The translations under genes were made by a program, and so were the position numbers. Positions 12,301 to 24,300 of a stretch of 64,000 bases of DNA are shown here, piece after piece. The stretch comes from Euleptes europaea. Lineage: Eukaryota > Chordata > Lepidosauria > Squamata > Sphaerodactylidae. The notes under the pieces are model-generated. The model was given only the letters and a program-made list of their open reading frames with translations. It did not search any database and had not been told where the DNA came from. Location of the stretch: assembly GCF_029931775.1 (NCBI RefSeq), contig NC_079323.1:32258882-32322881 (forward strand), given 5' to 3'. Each line of letters begins with the position of its first letter. Position 1 is the first letter of the stretch.

Positions 12301-15300
12301 GAATTGGTGCGGTTGAGAGATCCACCCGAGTTCATCAGTTGGAACTGGTTTGAGGGTGTTTTGTGGTGTTTGTGTTGTGCGGGTGGTTGCTTTGCTTGGG
12401 GTTCCACGGTCCGGCCTAGCCTCCCCCCCCCAGGTTGGCTTGAGAAGGGCTAGCGGACTCCGTGCGGAGGTGCGAGGAGGACCCTCTCGCCGCCGGGGCT
12501 CCCGCGTTCCCATCCCACCCCCCACCCCCCGGTGCTTGGGTGCCACTTGAGTTCATCCAGCGCTTTTGGCTTTCGGTTGTCTTGTGGTGTTTGTGTTGTG
12601 CGGGTGGTTGCTTTGCTTGGGGTTCAACGGTCCGGCCTAGCCTCCTCCCCCCTCCAGGTTGGCTTGAGAAGGGCGAGCGGTCTCCGTGCGGAGGTGCGAG
12701 GAGGACCCTCTCGCCGCCGGGGCTCCCGCGTTCCCATCCCACCCCCCGGTGCTTGGGTGCCACTTGAGTTCATCCAGCGCTTTTGGCTTTCGGTTGTCTT
12801 GTGGTGTTTGTGTTGTGCGGGTGGTTGCTTTGCTTGGGGTTCAACGGTCCGGCCTAGCCTCCCCCCCCCTCCAGGTTGGCTTGAGAAGGGCGAGCGGTCT
12901 CCGTGCGGAGGTGCGAGGAGGACCCTCTCGCCGCCGGGGCTCCCGCGTTCCCATTCCACCCCCTACCCCCCCGGTGCTTGGGTGCCACTTGAGTTCATCC
13001 AGCGCTTTTGGCTTTTGGTTGTCTTGTGGTCTTTGAGTTGTGCGGGTGGTTGCTTTGCTTGGGGTTCCACGGTCCGGCCTAGCCTCCCCCCCCAGGTTGG
13101 CTTGAGAAGGGCGAGCGGTCTCCGTGCGGAGGTGCGAGGAGGACCCTCTCGCCGCCGGGGCTCCCGCGTTCCCATCCCACCCCCCACCCCCCGGGGCTTG
13201 GGTGCCACTTGAGTTCATCCAGCGCTTTTGGCTTTTGGTTGTCTTGTGGTGTTTGTGTTGTGCGGGTGGTTGCTTTGCTTGGGGTTCCACGGTCCGGCCT
13301 AGCCTCCCCCACCCCCAGGTTGGCTTGAGAAGGGCGAGCGGTCTCCGTGCGGAGGTGCGAGGAGGACCCTCTCGCCGCCGGGGCTCCCGCGTTCCCATCC
13401 CACCCCCCACCCCTCGGTGCTTGGGTGCCACTTGAGTTCATCCAGCGCTTTTGGCTTTTGGTTGTCTTGTGGTCTTTGAGTTGTGCGGGTGGTTGCTTTG
13501 CTTAGGGTTCCACGGTCCGGCCTAGCCTCCGATGGGCAATTGGGGGAGGGCTTCCGGGATCCATATCTCGCCTCCCTAGGACCCCATCGTCACCAAAATT
13601 GGCGGTCCTTTCAATAAGGGTCACAAGAAGCAATGATGAAAGTTTTGAACGTCCAGCTCTAAACCCCCCCCCCCGCAGCCGCGGGAGACCAAGAGTGATT
13701 GTTTAAAATTTAAATGGCAATATTCGGCCGAATATTTTGCCGAACTTTAATTTCTCGCCGAATTTAACGGATCCGAATCGGGGGAGTTCGGACTTCGGCG
13801 TGCACCGAATCCAGACGGGCCGAATTCGGCCGAATCCGAACTATACCGAATTTTTTTATTTTCAACAGCCCTAGCTCAGATAACCGTGTCTGCATGGGCT
13901 CAGCACTCATCAGAAGCCTTGTGAGCATCCCACATCCTGACAAGCTGGTGAATCAGCCAGATTCATACCTTGGTATAATGAGAGGACAAAATGCTTTCAT
14001 TCAAAGCCCTGGCCTCCACCCTTCCACACAGTTCTATGAAATCTGCAACAGCAGGTCCTTCAGCTGAAAAGAAAGTTACTCGGGCTCCTTAAAAACACAC
14101 ATACAACCAACCATTCAAAGACACACCCCTCTCAATTCCCAGCCTGATTAGGCCTCCGCTACAGGCTGCACACATGCATACAACAGTGCCCCAGTGGTCA
14201 ATTTTCAGAAGCAAAGGAGCATGATTGGCACTACCAAATTGCTGCATTGTTCTGCCACCAACAGCCCTGTCTGTCTTGGCCCAACTGAACCTATGCGCAG
14301 TGGCATAGGAGGAAGTAGGTACATGCATCCTTCAGCTTCTCATACTGCGATGTGTGAAACCATGCATGGGGATGAGAATTCAACAACTGCACTCTTTAGT
14401 GTGATATATGTGGCTCAAGCATGCAAAAACCAATGCTGCTGACTTTTGTTCAAAGAATTCTGAGGGTTCCCCCCTCCCCTCAGATGACAATCCTACAGTA
14501 AGATAAGTGCTGCAAGTATAATGGTAGGGAAGAAAGGCAGTAAGAAAATCATCTGGGAAACCACAGCGGCCTCCTGATGCCTCTGAACTTTGGATCTGAT
14601 CTGGGACTGTTTACGTACCCAGTGAACGTCTGTCAGTTTGCTTGCTTTGCTCGTGTGCTGTTTACTTAGTGTTTGACTGGAACTGTGTTTGAAAAACCTG
14701 TTGCCTTTGTTGAGTACCCGTTGCTAGTAATACAAGAAGGTCTATGAATAATATATAGATCTCCCCATGGACCTTAACAGCAGGAAAAGGGGAATGAAGA
14801 ACAGATGGTGGATCCAGCTCCCTTGATTTACAATGGAGAGTTCCTATTTTCAGGCAGCTGTCCCTGACAAACCACTATCCCCATTTATGAACACATGAAA
14901 CTACCTTATACTGAATCAGAGCCTTGGTCCATCAAAGTCAGCGTTGTCTACTCAGACTGGCAGCAGCTCTCCAGGGTCTCTGGTAGAGGTCTTTCACATC
15001 ACCTACTACTTCATCCTTTTTAAACTGGAGAGGCAGGGGACTGAACTAGGAACCTTATGCATGCCAAGCAGATGCTCTACTGCTGAGCCACGGCCCCTCC
15101 CCTCCTCTTGGGGAGGTTTTTAAATATGTCAGCATACATACACGTGCACTACAGCAAACTACCTAAAGGAGAGATATTATTCCGTGTTGGCGAACCTATG
15201 GCACGCGTGCCGACACTGGCACGCGTAGCCCTCTCTGCCGGCACGCGCCCGGTCGCCTCCACTCAGCCCCCGGGGAAGCAGCCTTCCTTCCCCTTCCCTT

Positions 15301-18300
15301 CCCGGGCTGGAGGCGAGGGGTCGAGGCGCGGCTTTGCCTGGCCCCGCGCCACGGGCGGTCCACAGCGACTACGGATTGGGGGCGGGGACAGCGGGCGAGC
15401 CGGCAGCAGTCGCCCTCAGGGCCCGCCTGCCCGCCCGCCCGCTGCAAAAGGCCCCTGAAGGCCGGGCCGCCACCTGCGGCGCCTCCCCCTCTCGGCCAAA
15501 AGGAGCCGCCGCCGCCCTGGTTCTGCCCAGCGCGCAACCCAGCCGAGGGCCTGTGAAGCGGAGCCGGGGAGCGGGAGCGGCCCGTGCGGTGGGGGGGGGG
15601 CGTGCTGCGGTGGCGGCCGGCGGGACTTGCGCCCAAGCAGCCCCCGGAGCCTCTGGGAGGAGGAGTAAGAAGGCTCCTGGCCCAGACTGGGCTCCGCTGC
15701 AGCTGCCAGAGAAGCGCAGCGCAGCACGGCCCTTTCTGAAGCCGCAGCGTGCAGGAACGCTGCGGCCCCTTTAAACCCCCTCTCGCCATCGGCAAGAGGA
15801 GGCGGGAGGCGGGAGGGAGGAAGACGCTTCCCCCAAGCCGGGAAGGCGAAGCGTCCCTGCACGCCGCGCGGCACAGGGGTTGAAACCTCTCTCGGCCGCC
15901 GCAGAGGGAGGGAGGGGAGGGGGGGGAAGAAGAGGAAAAAGCCAATCGCTCCCTCCCGGGGCCGGAGCATCCACGTGGGAGCCGATCAGGTGGAGGACTT
16001 TTGTGGACTTGGGGGTGGGGGGGGGAGAGGTGGGAAAGCTGAAGCCCGGTCGCAGGGAGCCGGCTGTGTGTGTGTGTGTGTGAAGGCTTTTCTCTCTTTT
16101 CTTCCTTTTTCAGTCACTCTCCTATTCTTTCTCTCCTCTTTCCCCTTCTCTTTCCCCTTCTCTTTCCCCTTCTCTTTCTCTTTCTCCTTCCCCTTCTCTT
16201 TCTCTTTCCCCTTCCCCTTCTCTTTCTCTTTCTCTTTCCCCTTCTCTTTCTCTTTCCCCTTCCCCTTCTCTTTCCCCTTCCCCTTCTCTTTCTCTTTCCC
16301 CTTCTCTTTCTCTTTCCCCTTCCCCTTCTCTTTCTTTCCCCTTCCCCTTCTCTTTCTCTTTCTTTCCCCTTCTCTTTCTCTTTCCCCTTCCCCTTCTCTT
16401 TCTCTTTCCTCTTTCTCTTTCTCTTTCCCCTTCTCTTTCTCTTTCCCCTTCTCTTTCTCTTTCCCCTTCCCCTTCTCTTTCTCTTTCCCCTTCTCTTTCT
16501 CTTTCCCCTTCTCTTTCTCTTTCCCCTTCCCCTTCTCTTTCTCTTTCCCCTTCCCCTTCTCTTTCTCTTTCCCCTTCTCTTTCTCTTTCCCCTTCCCCTT
16601 CTCTTTCTCTTTCTCTTTCCCCTTCTCTTTCTCTTTCCCCTTCCCCTTCTCTTTCCCCTTCCCCTTCTCTTTCTCTTTCCCCTTCTCTTTCTCTTTCCCC
16701 TTCCCCTTCTCTTTCTTTCCCCTTCCCCTTCTCTTTCTCTTTCTTTCCCCTTCTCTTTCTCTTTCCCCTTCCCCTTCTCTTTCTCTTTCCTCTTTCTCTT
16801 TCTCTTTCCCCTTCTCTTTCTCTTTCCCCTTCTCTTTCTCTTTCCCCTTCCCCTTCTCTTTCTCTTTCCCCTTCTCTTTCTCTTTCCCCTTCTCTTTCTC
16901 TTTCCCCTTCCCCTTCTCTTTCTCTTTCCCCTTCCCCTTCTCTTTCTCTTTCCCCCTTCTCTTTCTCTTTCCCCTTCTCTTTCTCTTTCCCCTTCCCCTT
17001 CTCTTTCTCTTTCCCCTTCTCTTTCTCTTTCCCCTTCCCCTTCTCTTTCTCTTTCCCCTTCCCCTTCTCTTTCTCTTTCTTTCCCCTTCTCTTTCTCTTT
17101 CCCCTTCTCTTTCTCTTTCCCCTTCTCTTTCTCCTTCCCCTTCCCCTTCTCTTTCTCTTTCCCCTTCTCTCTCTCCCTCCCTTTCCCTCTCCCTCCCTCC
17201 CCCCTCTCCCTCCCTCTCTCTCCTTTCCATGCTTCCTTTCTGCCTTCTTTCTGTCCTTCATTCTTTCCTTCCTTCCTTCTTTCTGTCCTTCCTTCCTTCC
17301 TTCTATCTGTCCTCCTTTCCGTCCTTCTTTCCTTCCTTCTTTCCGTCCTTCTTTCCTTCCTTCTTTCTGTCCTTCATTCCTTCCTTCTTTCTGTCCTTCA
17401 TTCCTTCCTTCTTTCTGTCCTTTCTTCCCTTCCTTCCTCCTTTCCTTCTTTCTGTCCTTCATTCCTTCCTTCCTTCTTTCTGTCCTTCATTCCTTCCTTC
17501 TTTCTGTCCTTCATTCTTTCCTTCCTTCCTTCTTTCCTTGCTTCTTTCCTTCCTTCCTTCTTCCCTTTCTTTCCTTCTTTCTGTCCTTCCTTCCTTCCTT
17601 CTTTCCTTCTTTCCTTCCTTCCTTCCTTCTTTCCTTCCTTGCAGATCCACCGCAGGCTGCAAGCTGCGCCCCCCTGGCACCTTGGTTGCCTGGGCCCACC
17701 GCTGGCTGCCTTCCCACCTGGGAGGAGGGGGAAGACCTGGGGGAGCTGAGACACCCTCCAAGCCTTCTCTGCATAGCCTCCCCTAAGGTTGCCAACCTCC
17801 AGGTGGTGGCTGGAGATCTCCTGCTATTACAATTGATCTCCAGCCAATAGAGATCAGTTCCCCTGGAGAAAATGGCCACTTTGGCCATTGGGCTCTATGG
17901 CTGTGCAGTCTTCCTCCCCAAACCCCGCCCTCCTCAGGCTTCACCCCCAAAACCTCCCGCCAGTGGTGAAGAGGACCTGTCAACCCTAGCTTCCCCCCAC
18001 ACACACACCAGGAGATCTACGCCCGGTATGGCCCCCGAACGATGTTATAAATATGCAAATGGCCCTTGGCAGAAAAAAGGTTCCCCACCCCTGTTCTAAA
18101 CTAAAACCTCACTATTCAGGTTAAATTGCCGCATTGGCACTCGGCGATAAATAAGTGGGTTTTGGGTTGCAGTTTGGGCACTCGGTCTCTAAAAGGTTCG
18201 CCATCACTGATCTACTGCATACAGGAGCACACGGTTTTCTTCTGGAAGGTGTTGGAAGCCTGGGAATAAGCAGCTGCATCTCTCAAGGCTGTTTGGAAAT

Positions 18301-21300
18301 AGGTGCTGATGGGTTGCTGTGTTAGTTTGTCTGTAGCAGTAGAAAAGATTAACAAAATTTCTGGCAGGGTATAAGCTTCCGTGAGTCACAGCTCACTTCT
18401 TCAGATACCTTCAGATACGTATCTGAAGAAGTGAGCTGTGACTCACAAAAGCTCATAACCTGCCAGACATTTTGGTAGTCTTTAAGGTGCTACTGGACTC
18501 TTGCTCTTTTCTCCTGAAAATAGCTGGATATTCCATATCCCCAATCTCATCAACTGTCAGGGTTAGACAAGTTAGATCAGCTTGAGCACCCATATTTGAG
18601 GTAATGAGTGTGATTTAGAGAAATATAGAATGGGGCTTTCCTATCTCCAGTTGTGACCCTCCAAATCTGCTGCTGAGGGGCTAGGGGACATGCCCAAGTG
18701 GTATAGGACAGCTAGAGAAAGAAAGCCACTAAAATAATAGATTAATTCCTGTCTGTCCATGAGGAGGTATCCAATCTTGTGAACCTAAAGTCTCCCTCAA
18801 GCTCTTATACAACCTCAGGTTATCTGTAAAATTAAAAGTGGATATACTTAAGCTGGTTTCACTATAAAGCAGAAGTGCAGGAAGTATGTATTCCCTTCCT
18901 ACCCCAGATTTGTTAGTTTATTGCTGGGCATCATGTTATTTTCATGAGTATATCCCCCTCGCAGGGCTACAGTTCACTGCACAGAAAACCAAGTGTCAGG
19001 ACAGTGGTTGATCCAAACTGCTGTGTCAAGCCTCCTGCCTCACAATATCTGAGTCTCCTCCCAAACACCATTGTCATACTGTTCGATTTTACTGTTCGTG
19101 TTTGAAATTAGATCAGTTCTGCTCCAGTAAAAACTAGAATGAGATTGAATGCCATTGAGGTGCACAGATGCTCTTCCACATCGCATTCAGCGAAGGAACT
19201 GCATCAGGGATCTTGTCAGCATGGCAGTAGAGGAAAAAGACCATCTGAAAAGGTTCACAGCTTTTCTTCGTTTGTACAGCAATAGCAAATATATTAATAG
19301 GCCTATTTTGGAATAGTACTGTATGCACATACACCTCTCAGCAACAACAAGAAGAAGAATGCAGCTGTGTAAGAGAGCTGAATAAACTGACTTGTTCTCT
19401 TTTTACTTTTTTCTCTGAGGAGAAAGCAAATTCATGCCTGCAGACTATGCTGTGTGAATAGTTCCAGGATCAGCCTGTGGGCACGTAGAGGTGTTTGTAT
19501 GCATGCTCATTATTTATGATACATAGTAAAAGTTAGATATCCTCTTTCTTATAAAGACCTTATAAGGTCATTTGTATATGGCGTCTTAATTAGTATGGCA
19601 GATATTTACTGTTCTCTGTCTCCTCTGACTTAAGGTGCCTCATATTCTGACAAAACGTCATCTATAGAGACACTGGATGATGCTGTGCCTTCAGGTCAGA
19701 CATATAAGTATGTGTGGGTGATCACTCCAGAGATCGGGCCTAGAAAGGCTGACCCAGCCTGTCTCACCTATACCTACTACTCCCATAAAAACATGGTACA
19801 GGACTTTAATTCTGGCCTTATCGGTGCCTTGCTGATATGTAAAAAAGGTAATCACATACTTTTTAAATCATGAGGTGTTAATAATTGAGGCATGTCTGTA
19901 TCTATATTTCCTGCATTTGTGTATCTAAATAAATAATTTTAATATTAAAATATTTGGTCCACCTTTCTGCTGAAAAACAGCATTCATGATGGTTCATAAA
20001 TACATGAGAATCATTGAAAACAATCACAATAAAATAAACTTGTCAGAAAAATAAGCCTAACAATAACAAAATTTCAGGCTGTTTCCCCAGTATTTGGGGT
20101 TGGGAGAAGGGTTGCCAGCTCCGGATTGGGAAAAACCTGGAGATTTTGGGGGTGGAGCCTGAGGTGGGCGGGTTTTGGGGAGGGAAAGGACTTCAATGGG
20201 GCATAAGTGCCATACAGTCTACCTTCCAAGGCTGCCATTTTCTCCGGGTTATCTGATCTCTGTCACCTGGAGATCAGTTGTAATAGCAGATCTCCAACCA
20301 CCACCTGGAGGTTGGCAGCTCTAGTTGGGAGCCATGGTTTCTATACTGGGAGGTGTGTCTTGAGCCCCTCCCAGGTGAGTAACTTTTGCAAATTAGGCAT
20401 GCAATAAATGGTTTGTTAACTTAAAAAAAACGACTCAATTGAAGCACAATAAATGCAAGAAATACAATCAATGGAGTCACTGAGTTTTCAAACAACTGCA
20501 GTCAGACTAGGCTGACTTTGCACTAGGGCAGTGGTATACAACTCTGTTTTTTTAAACCATGTCAGTTTGCTGTAAGTTAAGTACTGAAACCAGGGAATCT
20601 TCTGAAACAGTCCAATTTAGCATCATAGTTGAAAGTAAACATGTCTGGATATTTCTGGCAATCTCATAGGAATGCTACATATGCAATTCTGAGCTCCTTG
20701 CAGGGAGGCAGGAAAGAAACTTTAATAAAAAAGCAATTTAAAAGCAAGCCCTTCCTAAAGCTTTTGCTTGTGAGGAAGAGGCTGGGCTGCGAAAACCTGA
20801 ATTATGTTACCCTGGGTAGGAACATACTAGAGTTTTCATTGTCTGTACGTATATGATTTTTTTAAAGTTTCTTTTTGATCTGGGATACCCTCCCCCCCCT
20901 TTCTTCTAGGAAGCTTATATGAAAATGGAACACAGAAATTGTTTGACCGGGAATATGTGCTGATGTTTGCTGTGTTCGATGAAAGCAAAAGCTGGCAAAA
21001 AGTTACTTCTCTCATGTACACGATTAACGGTTATGCTAACGGAACTCTGCCAGGTACTGCATGAACTTGTCCGACAGATTACGGAAAGCCGAGATACAAT
21101 TGGTATGGTTGATTTGTATCTTTACTTTCCAGTCTCTGCTATCATCTGGGAAAAAGAGGGATTCAAACGTTTCCATGACTTCCAGGGGTTTTGTGGGGTT
21201 CATGATGCTCTTCATAGAGATGAAACACAAGCATGTGCACTGCACATTGAAACAGAACCAGAGAAAGCAAAAACTGCACTTCTTTTGCAGCTTTCCTATA

Positions 21301-24300
21301 GCGTTTAAACTATGTGCAGGTACTACCATATACAGGATTGGGATTTATGCACTCCACTACAAGCCACACTATGTGGATTAGTAGTGATGGTGCATCTAAA
21401 ATATGATCCTATGAATGGTGTTTCATGGGCAGAGAGCCAATGTAAATAGCAATTTGAAGTGGAGGGATTGTGCCCTGATAATCATGTAAATAGGGCATAC
21501 CTTAATATAGTACAGCTTGATATTAACTCCAGAACGCTGTATGGCTTGGATCCAGACAAAATTTTCAGCTAACTGAAGATGAAGTGTAATTTTTACCAAT
21601 TACACCTTCCTGCTAAAGAACCCTGATTTGCCGCTCAGGCTTGAGGGTCTCCTGTCTCCCAGAAGCAGCATTTCCGGGTGGGAGGGAGGGAGGGAGGCAG
21701 ACAAGCAGAAAGCGCCTAATGTCTGTGGAAAATTTAGTCCAGATCCAACCCTATTGCTGTAACCCATTTCACAATATGCCTGTAATGGGTAACTTCTATG
21801 TAACTTCTATGAGGAGTTTGGAAAACTCCATTAAGGCTACAATCCTATGCAAAATTATCTCAGAATAACCAAATAGAACAAAGCTGGACTTCTTTCTGAC
21901 TGAACTTGCAGAGGATTGCACTATAGGAGACTCAGGTCTTCCTGTCCTCCTCCCTTCCCTTTATAAAAGATGGATAAAGCTTCTTGCCATTCATCTCACA
22001 GTGATGAACAATTCACATAACCTGGTATGTATGAAATGAGGCTTGAGGGTATGTTCTAGTCATCCAGAGCCAGTTCACAGAATCAATAATGTGTTGAGAT
22101 AGTCATGGAAGTTTTCACTGTGAATTCAGTTTGCAACTTAGCTTGCATTAGCAATGCTAATGCAAAGCTGCTAAATATAAAGCATCAGGGAATAAGAATT
22201 GTCTGGCCAGAAATTCTTTTTCCACAGATGCCATCCTCTGGAAGCAGATAAAGCAAAGCATGAAGGAAATAGTAATTTGGTGTTATTGTCTCCAGCATTT
22301 AGTAATCTAAAGAATTCTTTCTGTAAATACAAAGGATCCATTTAGCTGTCACGGCTAATAGCGACTCATACACCGCTGATCAATGAAACAGACATTCTCC
22401 TTGCTTCATTTGACTGTAATCACTGTATTCGGGGCGGTTAAATGGTACCACCCTAAATATCAGTGGAGCCAACTACGTGATGAAGCGAAACCAAACAGTT
22501 TCACCACTTGCAATACTCTGCCCTGATCTCGGCAGGCTGTAATCTCTGCACGCCACTTTGGTTATGTGAATTGGTCCTGTCTAGAGCTGAAAAACATGTT
22601 TGCTGGTTACTGTTCTTTGTGAGCCAGGTCTCCCTCCTCAGATTGGTGTCCTTGGCAAGTACCAAAGTGTATGCATTGCAGGTCACCTACTGCAGAAGAC
22701 AAATAAAAGGATATTTTCCAATATCCTGTCATTCATTAAATAATCACAAAGCAATCGTGCTGTACAAGCAAGTATAGCAAAAAAAAAAAAAACAGCATTT
22801 GGCCACAAGCGTGTAAAAAATCACAAAAGGTGCTGAATGCTAAACATATATTGTAACACGACAATACATATTATACATATAACAATCTAACTATCCACCA
22901 ATGATGCCTATACAATTCCACAATTATACATTAAAATACAAGGACTGGAACATTACAAAAATGCAGTGTTGAAACATGCAATCCAATACAATGTGCCGGT
23001 GGATCATAAAACTCAATAGCTGCGACTGGCTGCATTTAAAATTGGACGTCAAGGAGCGTTGTCTCTTTAAATCTTGCAAGCCGCGGTGGCGAGAGAAAAA
23101 GTGCATCACATCCCTTCACAGGACTACAGAAAATAACACCGGCACGTTGCATTGGATTGCATGTTTCAACACTGCGTTTTTGTAATGTTCCAGTCCTTGT
23201 ATTTTAATGTATAATTGTGGAATTGTATAGGCATCATTGGTGGATAGTTAGATTGTTATATGTATAATTTGTATTGTCTTGTTACAATATATATTTAGCA
23301 TTCAGCACCTTTTGTGGTTTTTTACACGCTTGTGGCCAAGTGCTGTTTTTTTTGCTATTCATTGAATAATGGCTTTTTATGCACAGGTTGTTTCCATTGC
23401 AATCACCCCCCCCCCCGACTACTTTGGGGCTTTGTTTTCATTTTGCACATCTTTCCCAATCTTTAGAAATCTCTTCCTCTCCGTATTTTCCCCGCATTTT
23501 CTGGCTGCTGTTTCTGGTGGCATCCAGAAAACACGGGGAGAGAGCAAGGTGACTTCTAAAGGTCGGAAAAGATGTGCAAAATGAAAATGAAGCCCCGAAA
23601 TTGTCTGGGGGTGATTGCCATGGAAAAATCTGTGAATAAAAGGCCAGAGCCTTCCCACACTGCAAATGCTAGAAGGGAATAGGGTGGCCAGGTCCCTTTT
23701 TGCAACCGGCGGAAGGTTTCTGGAGCAAAGCCTGAGGAAGGTGGGGTTTAGGAAGGGAGGGACTTCAATGCTATAGAGTCCAATTGCCCAAATGGCCATT
23801 TTCTCCAGGTGAACTGATCTCTATCGGCTGGAGATCAGTTGTAATAGCAGATCTCCTGCTACTACATGGAGGTTGGCAACCCTAGAAGGGAATCATATTG
23901 TGACTGACTGTTTTTAAGACAATTCAGCTGTTTTCTCTCTCTCCTGGTCTCTTTATTTCAGACATAGAGGTGTGTGCTTACGATCGCATTAGCTGGCATT
24001 TGATAGGGATGAGTTCTGCACCAGAGATCTTCTCCATCCATTTCAATGGTCAAACCCTGGAGCAAAACCACTACAAAGTGTCGACTGTCAACCTTGTTGG
24101 AGGGGCCTCATCAACAGCAAACATGTCTGTGAGCCACACAGGAAGGTGGCTGATATCTTCGGTTGTCCAAAAACATCTGCAAGGCAAGGGGATCTTTATT
24201 AAGCAGGCAGTTGTGAAATTGACCAGAGGCTCGTTGTTGCTATTGTTTTGAATGGAGGGCATACAGAACTTTTGGTTTCATCTAGGTTGTAGAAGCTTCT

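Larger units (their letters stand above)
15183..18209. mobile_element. Composite hAT-like element with CpG-rich and pyrimidine blocks
   Basis: The left end (gtgttggcgaacct, 15185 on) and right end (aggttcgccatcactg, 18194-18209) are inverted copies of each other. Inside, in order: paired cacgcgtgcc motifs, a CpG-rich block to about 16040, a GT run, a 1.5-kb pyrimidine array, and a nested hAT MITE at 17784-17988. No clear target duplication was found, so the outer boundary is inferred from the termini alone. Confidence 0.6.

Noticed and set aside
12350-13441. Several 100-226 codon frames on both strands
   Set aside because: They repeat with the 220-bp tandem unit inside a hAT element and owe their length to GC-rich composition.
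15196-15970. 249- and 184-codon minus-strand frames in the CpG-rich block
   Set aside because: Low-complexity Pro/Arg/Ala/Gly sequence with overlapping open frames on the other strand; no family resemblance.
15975-17786. Stop-free frames of up to 603 codons on both strands across the pyrimidine array
   Set aside because: They encode only Phe/Ser/Pro/Leu or Arg/Glu/Lys/Gly repeats dictated by C/T composition; no start context, domain or splice structure.
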